Notes: generated by a model from the letters alone, not told the origin. A stretch of 64,000 nt of DNA from Apostichopus japonicus (GCF_037975245.1 NC_092580.1:29415501-29479500); one strand, 5' to 3'. Positions 26,201-40,112 are shown, counted from the stretch's first letter. Numbers and translations: made by a program.

Positions 26201-29200
26201 AATACACTATATATAATATAAGCAGTTCTATACTAACAACGCACACATCATAGGTGTAGATAAATACATTTTACCCTTCTATATAGAGGAGGGGGATAGG
26301 GGCGTGGTCAGAATTTTGTATGCACCCCAGATTCGACTAATATATGTGAGTGGAAGCTTTTCTTCTTTTGTGTAATACTGAAGGCTAGTTCGGAGAGAAA
26401 AATGGAGCTGTGTAGTGTTCATCTTCATTAGTAATAATATATAGAAGCAGTTATTAGCTACCTTATACCTATAATAGAATAGTCTACCCAAACTCTATAC
26501 TTATCAAATAAGCCTATATTAATAACCGGGCAATACAATGCATCTTGAGGTAGACGTTCGTCCCTGGTTGCTTGCACAAGGGTTATCTGCTGAGGTGTTT
26601 CCGAATGTGTCCCATAATTGGTCCTTACACTACCATGCGACTCTACTTCTGTTGTTGTGTTACACTGGAACATGAGTTAGATTAGAGGCATACGCCAGCT
26701 CCTTCAGTCCCAAGTTAGAGGAAGGGCCTAAAATTTACCAGTTTGTGTTATTTTGCATCCACCTCCATCTGGTGGTGGAGATGACGTCGTTGCACCCTTG
26801 ACCATTCAGTTGTTAGGTTTATAGTGACATAACTACATTGACATACACTGTTATGGTCTGCAGGCTGCTATTGTAGTATAGACAAGCAAATTACAGACGC
26901 TACATTGACTGTACTTGAGGTACAATTAGGTGTGCAAAGGTGGCTGGATGCAACTAAGTTATTACATTACATTAGTCAATTTCATATCTTTACTATTATT
27001 TTTGAGCAGACATTACTATTTGTGCGTTTGATTGCTCTAGGCACCCTTTTCCAAACATGTACCGAGTAAGGACATTTCTTAAATACATCAACTATTATAG
27101 AATTTGTCAAACAAAGCTCTATCAAGAGAAGACCTCCGCTGCCTCTTTTTCACAGTGTGAATACCGATCAGCGATTACTTATAATTTATTCCATTCTATT
27201 CTGAGCATTTTCATCGTCCAGTGTATACACTCTTCACGTTGGGATATTCACCAAACTTATTATTTGTAGTGAATTTTATTCACTAGGCATGAACTATTTG
27301 CATGAAAGTCTAATAATAATAAGTAAAGATTGTATTAATTACCATCTAGCACGAAATCCTAAAATACGAAATAACCAAACTCCAATGGGATACCGTATTG
27401 TTTACTTAAATACTTAACATTCGTCATGTTATAATGCATATATTATTGCAATGTTACAATGTTTTGTGAGGAAAACAAAGATCATAATCAGACTCTACAA
27501 TTCCATTACATTCTGCGCTGTTTCCATGGCTACATAAAGTTAGATAAATGACGTTAAAATAAAGACGTTTCTCGGTTTTAACTCATGGTGTAGATTTGAG
27601 CTATGTTTGTCCCTTCATGATAATTAATAAATAAACTATCATTGAACTGACCAATGAAATGTCAAACCTGGTTTTATTCCTTAACGCTCATTTCCGCATA
27701 TGAACTCATTGAGCTCATTGCGTAATTAAATTCGAGTGATTGACCAATACAAAGTTTTATTGTTTTCTTATTTATTGTTTTATTTAATTTAAATTTTTAT
27801 TGCAGGTAATCATGATCATTAGGAAGCGAATAGAGCACTACCCAACATATTTTACACGATACCATTTGAAAACCATTATACTTATGAAAATCTTACCGTT
27901 TCTTGTTTAGTTATATGTCATCAAATTAGCTAGGAAATAATCATTAAGAATATTTTATAAAGTATATTCAGGAGAGAGTAACTTCCAAATTACCCATATA
28001 GAGATATCACAATTGTATGGTCAGTTTGGTAGCATACAGCATTCACTCAAAGGTTACATTTTAGGGTTAATACCTTGATTGAATGTACATTTGTATTTAA
28101 TAAATAATTTCTTTAGTTACTTAGCTGTTGTGACAAAATATTGCAACATTTTTTTCTTGATTGGTACGTTGATAGAAGAAATCGAGAGCCTAGAAAAGCT
28201 AGAAGCGAGCGCCAAGAGAAAGTTCATTTGCGCGCAAATATGAAAAAATGCATTCCTCTTGTAAGTTCTCAGAGAAACAACGTCAACCTTTCATTTTAAG
28301 TTTTCCATCCGTTTGATAAAATCCCCCCCCCTCCCCCAGAAGGCAAATTGTTAACTATAATTACGAATAAAAATGCCTATAGTTACGCATGTATGACGAG
28401 ACGTAAGATTTGGCAAATGTTCCTTGCATTTTATGAGCCAAAGATGGCTGATCATTAATCCTCTGGGACTTGACGTTTCTGGAGTAGAAAATTTGGTGAG
28501 GCCAGCTCATTAATGATGCAAATATACTGGTATTGCTTTATATTTATAAGGGAAAATCGAGGATATTTTGACCAAAGGACAACATTTAATAGCAGGGATG
28601 ATCTGTTTTTCGTTTAAAGCCTATATTTAATAGGCCTATATCCAACTTCATCGATAGGAGTGCAGGTCTGTAAGACCCGTATTATTCGACGCATGATGGC
28701 TATCTACTTTTTATATGCAAGATAATCTTTTCGACGTTTTTAAACTAAAAAGGCAAATGGTAAAAATTGTAATGAAATAGCCATTTTAAAAAAAGGTCTT
28801 AGTACCTTTATAGGTATCGTTGTCATATTTCTGTTTGGTGGATTTAACGTTCAATAACTTCAAACAGGCACAATCATATCTCATTTTCAATCTTCTATAG
28901 TTTTAGGTGTTAATCATCATTTTATACATAAACCATGATTTCATATTTTAATGTCGCTGTTTATCAGAAATATATTATTTTTTTTGTAGATTGCCCACAA
29001 AGCATATTTTCATTTCGTTGTTTTTGTTATTTTATAAGAGGGTATCGATTTACCCCTAAGCATCAAACTAAGACTTCAAGATCTCGCAGTTTCGCTTTTC
29101 TGAAAAGTGCATCTCGTTGAAGTGTTAAGTTACCCTGAAGCCAAAATCTCTACCAGTTAATGCATGTTATTAAGAATTGGTTCTACAACTGACAAAAATT

Positions 29201-31040
29201 CTGTGGATTTTTGCATGATTGTCCTGAATAGAATCCGTCCAGGGTCAGTTGGCTCGGTCAGTAAAACGGTCAGTTTGCAAGCTATAGCGGGAACAGTGTA
29301 TATGCAATGTGCAAAGATGGTTCAAAGTTTTGTTAGTTTTACTATACTTGCCAAGTTCTAGCTTAGGGTTTAGAGTTTTTTTGTAGATATTTTTATATCT
29401 AATTTTATTCACCATTTGAAGAAGAACATATATATATATTTTTGATTTATTAGAAATGAGGAAAATTACATAAGAAAAAACTGGTACAAGTATGAAAGAG
29501 TTTAAATATGACATGCAAATACTTGATTAAATGAGATTACAATATTACTTGCTTCGTGCATAAATTAAGTAGCTGATTGGATTTGTCACTACTTACATGC
29601 CCTTGGACCGTATTGTATGAACTGATATTCCCATTAATGTCCAAACAAGAACTTAGAAGGAAAAAAATCCATTACTTTTTTTTATTTTTATGAAGTAACA
29701 GTGTTACAGAGTGAATGTTGTAAACCAGCGTGGAATTTACAAATGAACGCATTTGGACAAGCAACATTACTTTCTTTGCAGTTGTTATTATTGTTATTTA
29801 TACTTGAGGTTCTTGTTTAGTTGTTGTTGATTAGGTATATGCACAAGTTTACCAAGTTTATTCAATCAAAATGTTTTCATATCAAAATTTCTTATTTTCC
29901 TGCCAGAACCAGTCTTTGGCAGCAAACAAGACGAACCACCGCCTTTACCACGTACCGATACTGCTTTCGAGTAAAACACGAATCTTGAAAGAAAGGAAAT
30001 TACGTAACAATGTAAACTTTCCTAACATGCGTTGGCAAAGTGAACGATTTAATGAATGAATCCATCATTACTACAATGGAGCGATATGTCAGTCAGATGA
30101 GGATATGATGACCTTTGACCTATGCTGCATATGATAAAGTTTGGCACTGGCACATTTTGCTGTATGATTTATAGTCAGCAAATTATGTTAGTGTCGAGCT
30201 TACTCGTGTGAGAAAACCATCACGACAACCTACCAGGTGTAGTCGGTTGTTCATCTTACATTGGGAGATCTTTCTGTTTCAATAACCCCCCCCCCCATCC
30301 CCCCGTTATCCATACCACACCTCCCCGTCCCCGATATCCCTACCACAACATCGTCTCCGTTACCCCTACCACAACCTCATCGTCACCGTTATCCCTACTA
30401 CAACCTCACCGTCGCGATGCCGCTCTTAATACATATATTATGACGATGGCTATATTACAAAAGAAATACACTTGCAGTTCATAATTCGATAATCTTTCGT
30501 TCAGTGTTCACTGCCCACTTTACAATACGTGTAATACTATGCCATTGCTTTACCATCGTCGCCACTTCAAAGACTTCTAGTAGCTTTGCTTAATCAAATA
30601 GCCCACGCGTCCTCTCTCCACCATCGTTTCCGGCGCCACCTCGACCGTGTTAGCTCGATGATAAAACAACGATTACAATAATGTGGGTATACTCCAAACA
30701 CAATTGACGATAACGTGTGTTATGTGGTAAAAATATTTCTTGGATGTCAATTTAACGAGGAGCCAGCAACTTTCTAATTCTGAGAAGGTTTGTTAAGAGA
30801 ACCAGGACAGGATCGTCGAAGTGACCAATATGCTATGGAATTTGTCCCTATATTTGGCAATGAATAGAATCACACTGTTGATGTTATGATTTCAGTGGTA
30901 CTATCATTGACAAGCATGATGGCAAATTAATCTACGAATGCGCATTAGTGATTTAAATAGCTCCGAAGCCTTGCGTTGAGGACAGATCTGGAACGTCCTT
31001 ATTAGAAATTTATCATTGGTTTAATCAGGGATCAATTTTA
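20300..31040. other. Intergenic DNA, no supported gene
   Basis: About 10.7 kb of AT-rich DNA. The open frames here are at most about 107 codons, lack recognisable domains and have no splice context I could link into a gene. A diverged local duplication around GTATAGGCCTAAGCTAACGG occurs near 25200-25290 and 25400-25470. Short poly-C tracts appear near 20297, 28322 and 30287. Confidence 0.5.
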
Positions 31041-31052
31041 AGTTCCCTGGTC

Positions 31053-31277
31053 TAAGGTGGCATACTCCTATTAGAGTCTATATCCATCCGCTCAATTGTT
31101 CTCCTTCATGAAAAGTGCCAAAAAAACAGCAGGAGAACATCTTTTTTGACTTGTTATCAATCATGATCTAGTTTTTTTTTTTTGTGGCTTGCATGTTGAA
31201 GAGCATGAATGGAAGTACATGTGGTGAGAAAATTGGGTCAATTGAGTCAATTTTTTTAATGGGCGTATGCTACCCTA
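31053..31277. mobile_element. Possible TA-flanked MITE
   Basis: AAGGTGGCATACTCCTATTA near the left edge and the reverse complement of the right edge, AGGGTAGCATACGCCCATTA, match imperfectly (roughly three quarters). TA is present at both outer edges. This is compatible with a Tc1/mariner-type miniature element, but the TIRs are short and mismatched. Confidence 0.3.
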
Positions 31278-32063
31278 AGTACGTCAACCAATCACAACGG
31301 TAAGTCTGAAAAAATAGACCTATAAAGGTGATCAGTTTCCTGCTATAAATCAGCTGGTTGCGTGTACATGGTAATTATAGCGTTTCTTGTCACGCAAATA
31401 CAATAGACGACATTAAACACAAACATACAAAATAGCTCGGGTATATTGTCTGTTGTATTTAATGCCGCAATGTCGTAATCCCTGAGAGGGACAATACTGT
31501 AAAAATCAAGTCTTACAATACCCATTGCATATGTATCAAGTCCTGCTTCCAATTTGCATATACGATTCAGGACAGAATTAAATTTGTAATGCCAATTTCT
31601 ACATGACACAACAATATGTACATCCATATAGTCGTATTACGAGAGATTCAAATATTTCAAGGAATGAATCCCAACCGCTTTTACTAACGATTAAAAGTTT
31701 CGTCTTTGCTAAATATTTGCTAAATATTGCCAAGTATTGCCAAAACCACCGATAATACTAGAATCTCAAAATGATCAAAATCCAACGCTTAAAGGCCTCC
31801 TCCAAAGGTTTTTTTTCTGTTAAAAAGAACATTATTTATAATCAATGCCTGAAATGTTCTCGCCCAGATTGTTTACGATTTTACGTTCAAATGTGTAGGA
31901 CATAAATCGGAAGAGAAGTGGTTTGTTCTTAATTTATTAGAAACTACTTCGAAACTTCTACCACAGTCATATACTATTGAAGTGACCGTGTAATACGTTA
32001 CTAGTTGATAGCACCGTTACACTCCACAACGCAAGTAATACTCCCCCTCACCCTCCCCCCTCG

Positions 32064-32363
32064 CAGGCGCGTAGCCAAGGGGGCGCGAAAGGGGCAGCCG
32101 CCCCCTCCCCCTTGAGCATGTTTTTTTTTGTATGTTTTTATGACATCTCTAGTAATTTCAAAGAGAAAATGCTAAGATGCAAATGACAAGGCCTGGGAGG
32201 TGCCATTTCCAGCGATCTGGGAGGCATGTTCAGCCAAAATGTTCTTGTACGCTTCGCGTTATGGTGGCGCTACGCTTAAATAGTTTGCAATGCCGTATCT
32301 ACGTCTCTGATAGTTTGCCTACAATTTCGCCCCTATCTTGGCAAATTCTTCGCTACGCGCCTG
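32064..32363. mobile_element. hAT-like MITE, second full-length copy
   Basis: About 300 bp bounded by the same 12-bp TIRs as the 17106 element and alignable with it throughout, including a left G/C-rich tract, CTTGAGCATGTTTTTTT, GTGCCATTTCCAGCGATCTG and GTTTGCAATGCCGTATCTAC. The right flank CTCACTCT resembles CTCACCCT at 32047-32054 with one mismatch, but extra C-rich sequence separates that motif from the TIR, so the target duplication is not clean. Confidence 0.85.
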
Positions 32364-34630
32364 CTCACTCTGCTTTTAAAGCTGGTTCTCCCTGTCATTA
32401 TACAGATATCATGAATAAAGTGATATGATTACTCGTAATAAGATGTGAGGATGCAAGGGTAGAGGGCCTGACGATTCGATGCAATATCGAAACAGTGTCA
32501 GACAGGCACTATAACTTAGACGCGATGTTTTTCAGTCATAACCCTTTCACTACTCGCTGGAATTTTCTGGATATTGTTCAAACAACTTAACGGAAACGAA
32601 AATAGGCTTATTTTTTTTATAGTACTCTGCTAACGATCAACGAAACGCTCATAAAACCTGGTGATTTGCGAGACAATAGTTTTCCAGTCGTTTTAAATAA
32701 ATTTTAAGAAACTGACAAGTTAACTCGTTGACAGGCTTACTGAGGTTGTCGGCTAAGATTGTCCATCCCAATTAGTATTGTTAACATTGTGCCATTATCT
32801 GAGGATTTTCTATAAAATCACAAGCTTCATTATCCCTTGGGGAATTGTCATCATACTTATAGTTTCAAAGTTTCAATGTAGATCGAAAAGCCTGCCAATC
32901 ACGCGACATGATTATGAAAAAGGATTAACCAAGTTTAAGTACTTTAAGAGAGTGATTTAAATTTTTAAGAGCATGTTGCTCCTTCCGTCTGTTATGTACA
33001 CCTCTGGCTTTGAAAAGCTTTCTATAGGCTAATCATTTAATACCATTTCAGAGTTTTGGCTAAGATCATGGGTAGTATCTGTTTCTTTTCTAAGTGAATC
33101 GTGATACAAATCTGACTTTGATCACACAGTCAGTTACGATGAAAAGGGGGGGGGGGGGGGGACTGAGGTTGAAAGTGGATCGGTAGTTTTGTTTTAGTCG
33201 TGACTAGGTTCTTTCTTCGGTGACTTTTCTTAAAGAAAGTAACTTTCATATCAGTGTAAGTCTCTGCATGACAATTCTCTCACGATTGTATTTAGTGTAA
33301 TTCTGCAGACGGTAACTACCATATTTATGGTTGTTCGGTCAAAGGACAGGACATATAGAATGAGATCGCAGTCCTATACACACCTATCAGTCCTATACAC
33401 ACCGCGTTCATAAGTCGTCGTATGCCAAGTTTCCTTCAGAATAATTAAGTATATTCATGAGAATTGTGAATATGTTAAACAAAACTGAAAAAACAATTAT
33501 TATGTTTAGGCTTATTTTAATATCACCGTATTTGTTGACTTGAAACGAAAGTAGAGGGCAGTATGCTAGAATGGTATTTTAGATCAAGTTAAACTGAGAC
33601 CCAGCTACTAAAATATGCATAGGGACTTAAGAAGTGTGTTCTTTGGTTCATGGAAATACACCTTCTTATAGGATATATCCTTCCAATGAGACCTAACTAT
33701 CATAATAAGATGGGATGTGTTCATCTTCCATCAATAAGCGGTTCATCGATATAAATCAATATAAATAGACTAAGTTATATATATATATATATAATTGAAA
33801 TCGTTATGAGTTGGAAAATCATGAACAGTATATGTATAGGGATGTATAGCTATGTATAGGTATGGATAGGTATGTGTAGGTATGTATATGTGTAGACTAT
33901 ATAAATAGGTATATATATATATTGGTATATAGGTATATGTGCACGCAATGTTGCGCTAATAAACACTTAATTTGTGTTTTAATGTTGAAGAAGGTGGCGG
34001 CTATATTACCCCACACCCCATGGAACTACCCCGGATGCTTAACATACCTCCCAGTGCCCACATCTCGTTTACAAGATCAAATCTTAACACTTTTCGACGA
34101 GCCAGCACTGTCAGACACTCCACTTACCCACACTGATCATCAGATCGATCCAGTTGCGGAAATTAAACACTGATATTAAATGATAATTCCGTCAGATAAT
34201 TTGTGAACTTTATCAAATCAATTCTCAAAGTTCTCTTAGCCATCCTGCGCGGCTTCCTGTGGCTTTCTTGTTTGCTTTGACTTAGAAAGTAAACAACAGT
34301 AAACAATGAGATAAGGGGGTCAATTTGTTGACATCTTAATACTAACCAAGAGTTGATGTCGGATAGATTAGTAGCTCCAAATTCCGTTCAAGATATAGAA
34401 ATCTAGTGGTTCAATTTCTATGGTTCAAGTTTAAGCTTCCAGCAGCAACAGTACGTATGACCATGCACTTATCATTAAGCACTGTAAACCCATAGCAGTA
34501 GCAGTGGGCCTAGATGATCTACAAACATATGTTGACTGATCGTTCTGCCGTTTGAGACCTCAAGATTTGACATCGTCAGATATTAATAGTTAAAGAACGT
34601 TTGGCTCGAAAGAGAGAAAATTTTAACAAG
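32364..34630. other. Upstream intergenic region of P450 gene A
   Basis: No gene recognised. Contains a poly-G tract near 33148-33161, a TA run near 33775-33794 and a degenerate GTATAGGTAT repeat from about 33830 to 33930. The open frame at 33922-34173 has no recognisable domain. The gene A promoter presumably lies in the last few hundred bases, but I see no convincing TATA box or conserved block. Confidence 0.4.
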
Positions 34631-37460
34631 ATGTTTGCGTCGCTAGCATCGTCCAATATTGTCACATGTATTGTTGGCATGACAACATTTTGGTTGTTGT
34701 TAGGTTTGTTTACGAGATTTAGACGGCGAACCCCGCCTGGACCGTGGGGATTTCCTTTACTCGGTTGTTTGCCTCATTTGATCTTTACCAAAAAGTCGAT
34801 CCGCACAGTTTTTCAAAACTGGTATTTAAAATATGGCCCAATATACAATCTTAAGCTCGGCACCGCTAATGTCGTAGTTTTGTGTGACTACAGAAGTGTC
34901 AAAGAAGCTCTGGTGAGGCCAGAATTTCAGGACAGGGCTCGTTTAGACTTTCTATTGGACCGTGCTGGAGCTGGTATGTATTTCGAAGTAAAAACGATAT
35001 GTGTATGTAAAGCAGTAATTGTACCTATGCAATTAATAAAACAACTTTCTTGTCGATACGGTTACTAATAAGGCTGCCATACCTCGTAGTAGATTCGTAA
35101 GTTGATTGGTTCGATTATATAATGTAGAATGGGACCTCTTTAGTTCTCGCACATTCTTAACAGTTAGGCTATACTAACGCGACGTCTCCAAACAGCCAAC
35201 TGTCAATTTCAGTGATAACCCAGATTTTAATTTTTATCATTCCTTACCTTGAACATGCATTTCCAATGTTACATAACTTTCCCGTCATATCACAGTCGAA
35301 TTATTTCCAAGATTATACCATGGTCAGAATAGTTGCTGGTGCGGTCCATGTATATATGATTTCACATATTACTGCATGTGCAATGCACTCATCCAAAATC
35401 ACTTGAAGAAACTGCAATATTAGACATCTCAACAACGGTACAAACTATGATACTGGTCATGATATGTTATACAATTTTATAATGTTAAATGTAGTGTCAC
35501 GAGTCACGCAATCTAATACGATACAAGTTTTTGTATAGTAATGTGATAGGATTTCGTCGGATGTGATCTGATGTGATATAATGTGATTTCATGTGGTGTG
35601 ATGTGGTGAACAGGCACTCTATGTATCAGTCTATCTATCAGTCAGTCAGTCTGTCTGTCGGAAGATTTAAAGAATAACATTTAAATGTTCATTTATATAG
35701 TAGACAACCAACATATATTGACTCGTATCTTTCGTTTTATCTTAGGTGTTGTTCTATCCAATGGCCGTGTGTGGCAGGAGCAAAGAAGATTTGTTCACCA
35801 GCATTTTCGAGATTTCGGAATTGGCAAATCAAGTTTCGAGGATGCAGTTGCCACCGAAGCCAAATGTTTGACTGATGCCCTTCTGAAGTTTGATGGACAA
35901 TCAGTTAGTATTGAACGCCTCATCAACAATGCGGTCTCCAATGTCATTGCGTCCGTTACGTTCGGGAGACGATTTAATTACGACGATAAAAGTTTCCAGA
36001 CGGTCTTGGAAAAGTTCAACGAGAACATGGAAGCTTCGATGTTACGATTTGGTTTGTCCGTTTTCCTACCCATCACGAAGTATCTTCCATTTGGTGGCAG
36101 CAGTGGGATCCGAGAGAACTTAAGAACTTATTTCAACTTTCACGACGACATGACATCGGAACATAAATCTAAATTTGATGAAAGTAACACTAGGGATATG
36201 ATGGATGCCTACTTGAATGAAATCAAGAAAAACCGAGGCAATAGCCTTTCTGATATCTTTAATGATGACAACATGTCGTGGACCATCGCAGACCTCTTCA
36301 CGGCTGGTACCGAAACCACTTCCACGACCCTTCTATGGGCCTTCTTATTTCTTCTCAAGAACCCAGAGGTTGAGGCTAGGATCAGAGAGGACCTCGATAG
36401 CGTCATCGGCCGAAACCGACTTCCGAGGTACTCTGATCGACAAAACCTCCCTTACGTGGAAGCTGTTTTGTCAGAGTGTCTCCGTCTTGGAACTACTTCA
36501 GGCCTCAGTCTTCCTCATGTCGCATCGTGTGATTCAACTCTAGAAGGATTTGAAGTTCCGAAGGGAACGTTACTTGTTCCAAACTTCCACGCTGTATTTA
36601 CTGATAATGATAAATGGGAACGACCTCATGAATTTCGACCTGAAAGATTCTTAGACAAAGAAGGCAATTTCATCAAACGTGAAGATTTCATTCCATTCGG
36701 TGCAGGTAAAAATCCGAAACGGTTTATTGATCAATAACACTCCTATGTCCGCCTTCTGTCCATGTCAATCTGTATGCTTGCTTGGCCATCCATCGTTCAT
36801 ATATAGTCAATATTATAATATCCTTTTATTTCGAACGACAATATTTGTAACGCCAATCATTTTCACTGCGATAAATTTCACGTAAACGACAATTTCAACA
36901 CCACTGAATATTGTTCTGACGCCTGCCCTCACCCTCCACATGAGGAGGGGGGAAGTTAATCAACATGAAGGGGAGGGGGGAAGGGGATCCCCCAATGCCA
37001 AACCTGGCTATCTGCCTGGTCAGTTTGAACTTCAGTTACCTTGAACCTTTAATTGTCTGTATTATTAGTTAATTATTAAATGTGGTATAATTAGGTTACA
37101 AACATTAAAGGTAAACATAAAAGTTAGCACCATATTCTTGACTAATTAGTTTGTCTGTTTCGATATGAGGTCTTTACTTCTACCATTATTGGGTTACGAT
37201 ATTGACTAATATCAAACCATATTGGTGATAATGATGATTTTTGTAAAACTGTTGTCTGATTGTTCTTACATGCAGGTCGTCGACTGTGTATTGGTGAGCA
37301 GCTTGCAAGGATGGAACTCTTCATCTTCCTTACTTATATCCTGCAGCACATGACTTTCTCGATTCCTGAAGGGACGACTCCACCTCCAGACCGAGGAATT
37401 GATGGATTCACACATAAGCCACGCCCTTACAATGTCTTTGTAAAGAAATGTTCCGTATAA
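34631..37460 (+). CDS. CYP2-clan cytochrome P450, gene A
   Basis: Exons 34631-34973, 35746-36705 and 37276-37460 give an intact 495-aa protein, the usual P450 length. I chose the ATG at 34631 because a hydrophobic anchor follows directly (residues about 6-27), then RRR and the proline hinge PPGPWG; the longer open frame begins at a TTG. P450 landmarks in order: HFRDFGIGK (C helix), AGTETTSTT (I helix, oxygen activation), ECLR (ExxR, K helix), RPERF, and FGAGRRLCIG, whose Cys ligates heme. The heme motif is assembled across intron 2, which splits its first Gly. The protein should be an ER-membrane monooxygenase receiving electrons from NADPH-P450 reductase; the substrate is unknown. It is the most diverged of the three genes. 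Both introns are short (772 and 570 bp). Confidence 0.93.
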
Positions 37461-37520
37461 ATGTTCCTTGTGAATTCTAAAAAAAATATTTTATCGGCCA
37501 ACAAGAAAAGCAACAAGGAA

Positions 37521-37539
37521 AATAAACCTGGCAAATAAA
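37521..37539 (+). other. Poly(A) signals of gene A
   Basis: Two AATAAA hexamers at 37521-37526 and 37534-37539 lie 61-79 bp after the gene A stop, a normal spacing for a short 3' UTR. Confidence 0.6.
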
Positions 37540-37909
37540 ACAGTTTATACCCAAAAGTCTATTTCCACGTGTAAATCATACATGTTAGGCCTATTCATAT
37601 ATTTATGAAAATGTCGTAGGCGTATATATATGATAATGAGTCATAAGTATTGACATTGACTAACTTCCTTATTTTTAGATATTATTATTATTTTGTAATA
37701 CTTTCTAGACACACTTCAAATCTAACACCTTTAAGAAAGACGCACAAGTGTGCTTATTAGCACAGTTAGTGATTTCGGATGCCTATACACGCACAAGGCC
37801 ATAAACAAGTTATACGCAAGTTTCCACATGAAGAGTTATCACACGGCATTTTAAAACTCCAGAATATATATGTGTGCAATGAACAGCTTGTGTATATTTT
37901 TCACGAGAC

Positions 37910-38711
37910 TTAAAGGAGACACAAACCCAACCATCATCCATGTTTGATATGAATGTGATCTGTTTGAATAACAACTAATCCATACAGCTGAGAAATATCT
38001 TGTTGCGTTTGGAAGATATGCTAGTTTAAAAGTCATGTCTGATGAGTTGTCATTTTGTAAGTTTGTGATGCCACAATACCACTGTAGTATCTCAAACTTT
38101 TTCACATTTCCTTTGTTTTGCTTCATATTTTTAAGGCAGAATGTTAGCAGTGTTTACACTGAGACCATTGCCAACATTGTGTTATGTAAAGAGGTTCAAC
38201 ATTTGAGTCAGCATTTGCGAAACCTTTGTCCATTACAGAAAATAACCATCGTAATAAACAAGTTGAATTACAGGTGGCTCGATGACGTCATATTTAGATC
38301 GGATCAAGTCTTTTACCCTAGTGTTTAAAGAAACGTTACAGGTATGCTGTATTGGCCCCAAATTATGCTAGATATTCAAATATGGTCACCTTTGGTCAAA
38401 ATTCTTACACTGTCTTTATAACAACCAAGTTGAGGACATTTTCCCCACTGGGACATTCATCTTGTGTGTTCCTTAAAACTATTTGAGAACAATTTGGAGA
38501 GTATAGACCTCCAGGAAAGTAACTTTTAAAAACTTCTAGCAATTATAGGCGTGCTATAATTTGGGGCCTATACAGACTACCTTTAAGTCCGTGATAAATC
38601 TCCAGGCGAACGTAACATGATTTATGTTAGCTGCTTAAGGACGCTTTTCATGACATTTATATATTTATCTTAAAGACCAAATGATGATGGTTGGGTTAAT
38701 GTGTCCTTTAA
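37910..38711. mobile_element. TTAA-flanked MITE (piggyBac-like), host of a nested element
   Basis: The left end TTAAAGGAGACACAAACCCA continues into ACCATCATCCAT. The right end, read on the opposite strand, starts TTAAAGGACACATTAACCCA and continues ACCATCATCAT. The element therefore has roughly 28-bp TIRs immediately inside TTAA at both sides, the target preference of piggyBac transposons. No transposase is present. A second TTAA element (38325-38586) is inserted within it. Confidence 0.75.
38325..38586. mobile_element. Nested TTAA-flanked MITE, GGCCCCAAATTAT family
   Basis: TTAA lies at 38325-38328 and 38583-38586. Inside, CTGTATTGGCCCCAAATTAT on the left matches the reverse complement of the right end, CTGTATAGGCCCCAAATTAT. 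The same TIR family bounds the insertion at 40850-41565. The element sits inside the larger 37910-38711 MITE, so it inserted later. Confidence 0.75.
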
Positions 38712-38789
38712 ACATACCACCTGCAAGATAACTTGTTACTATAGTTTTGTACGCCGCTTTGTGGCTGCATTTTATGGATATTCACAGAG

Positions 38790-38929
38790 GGGACAAATAT
38801 AGATGTAGCGCACTGTAGTGTCACGGAAGTGACTGTTTCAATTGTGCACACTTGGGTGTGTAAATGTGACAAGTTACCAATGACCATGGGTTCAAATTTT
38901 GTCGAGTCGTATGAGAAGGACTTGCATTA
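38790..38929. repeat. Dispersed repeat, copy 2
   Basis: Aligns with 6065-6203 over about 140 bp. It contains GGTTCAAATTTTG, which resembles a pol III B box, after AAGTTACCAATGACCATG. A SINE origin is inferred only weakly. Confidence 0.5.
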
Positions 38930-40112
38930 CCCAGAGTAGCCGTAGGAAGGCGGGGGGGGGGGGGCTGGGGGCTGCCAAGAAAATGATAATCAATATGGAG
39001 GGGTAATAACACGGCAAATGATTGTCTGTAATTGGCATGCGATGTAATAACCAATGCATGTCTATATGATATGTACATTAACATGTTGAATTGTGGCGTC
39101 ATTTTTCGGGCAAGTCGTTACAGCACCCCCCCCCCCCCCCCAATCAAATTGGGCTCCTACGACTATGTGCAAGACTGTAAACTTTTAGCTTGGGCTTTAA
39201 CTTTAACCACTAGTCGTGAGACGCATATATATTCACATAGTTGCTGCTCATGATTGCATCATATCTTGTTCAGTTGCATGTTCCAATATTCAGTTGCATG
39301 ATCCAATATTTGCCAAACTTTGGAACAAACAAGGACGGATTGATCTATTGGTCTACCTGCTCAATACCGGTCCATCGCTGGGTTCAACGCGCCGAAAGGC
39401 ACAGACACTTTTAAGGCGCCGAGGGCGCCGATTTACTCTAAGTTGCGAAGTTCGTCCAAAGCGCTAAACGCGCACCTATATATTTCAAGTTCCAGTTTGG
39501 CCCCATTCCGACACTGAAATAGACATAGAAATTCCCATCTACGTTATTTCAACATAAAATCACATACGTCCGACTTTCTTATTTCCTTTCGTAAGCTTCC
39601 GGCTGGATTTGCCAATTTATTGAAAAACGCGCGATCATAAGGTAGATACGAAAGGTGTAATAAAGACAGTAGGGAAATATTCTCGACGGTAGCTGCATTC
39701 TATATGTGGCTACTCCAGTTTTAGATACAGAAATGTGATTTGTCAGTAGTAACATTCTTTTAAACGTTCTTTACTTACATTGGAATTCTGAGCTTATTAA
39801 CTTAAGATCTGGTCATGTTCATGTATAGGTAGCCTACAATAATATTGTTTTTCACAAAGGGTAAGGTGGGTCCGTCGAGAGAGACCTCTCCCCCGTGCCC
39901 CTTGCTGTCGCGACACTTTGTGCTCCTTCCTCTCAGAAAAGTAAGGTATAACCAAAGTATAACTCAAAACGCTTTTCTCATAAATTAAAGCAATCAAAAA
40001 CCTATTCCTATCCTAAGTGCCGGTATAGGCCTATACGTACATGTACTTGTTGGACGTGTAAAACCATATAGCCTATAGTGGTGGGAAATAAACCAACAGA
40101 TCGGAATCACAT

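Noticed and set aside
30261-30443. Proline-rich 60-codon frame
   Set aside because: Translation of a C-rich degenerate repeat (CCTACCACAACCTC type).
33922-34173. 83-codon open frame upstream of gene A as an extra exon or gene
   Set aside because: No recognisable motif and no P450 similarity; starts at GTG within a GTATAGGTAT-repeat region.
38035-38328. 97-codon open frame
   Set aside because: It lies inside the TTAA-flanked MITE 37910-38711 and shows no transposase or other domain.
38937-39160. Another CGTAGGA-type MITE with poly-G and poly-C ends
   Set aside because: Ends are suggestive (GCCGTAGGAAGG and CTCCTACGAC), but TIRs are short and no 8-bp target duplication was found.
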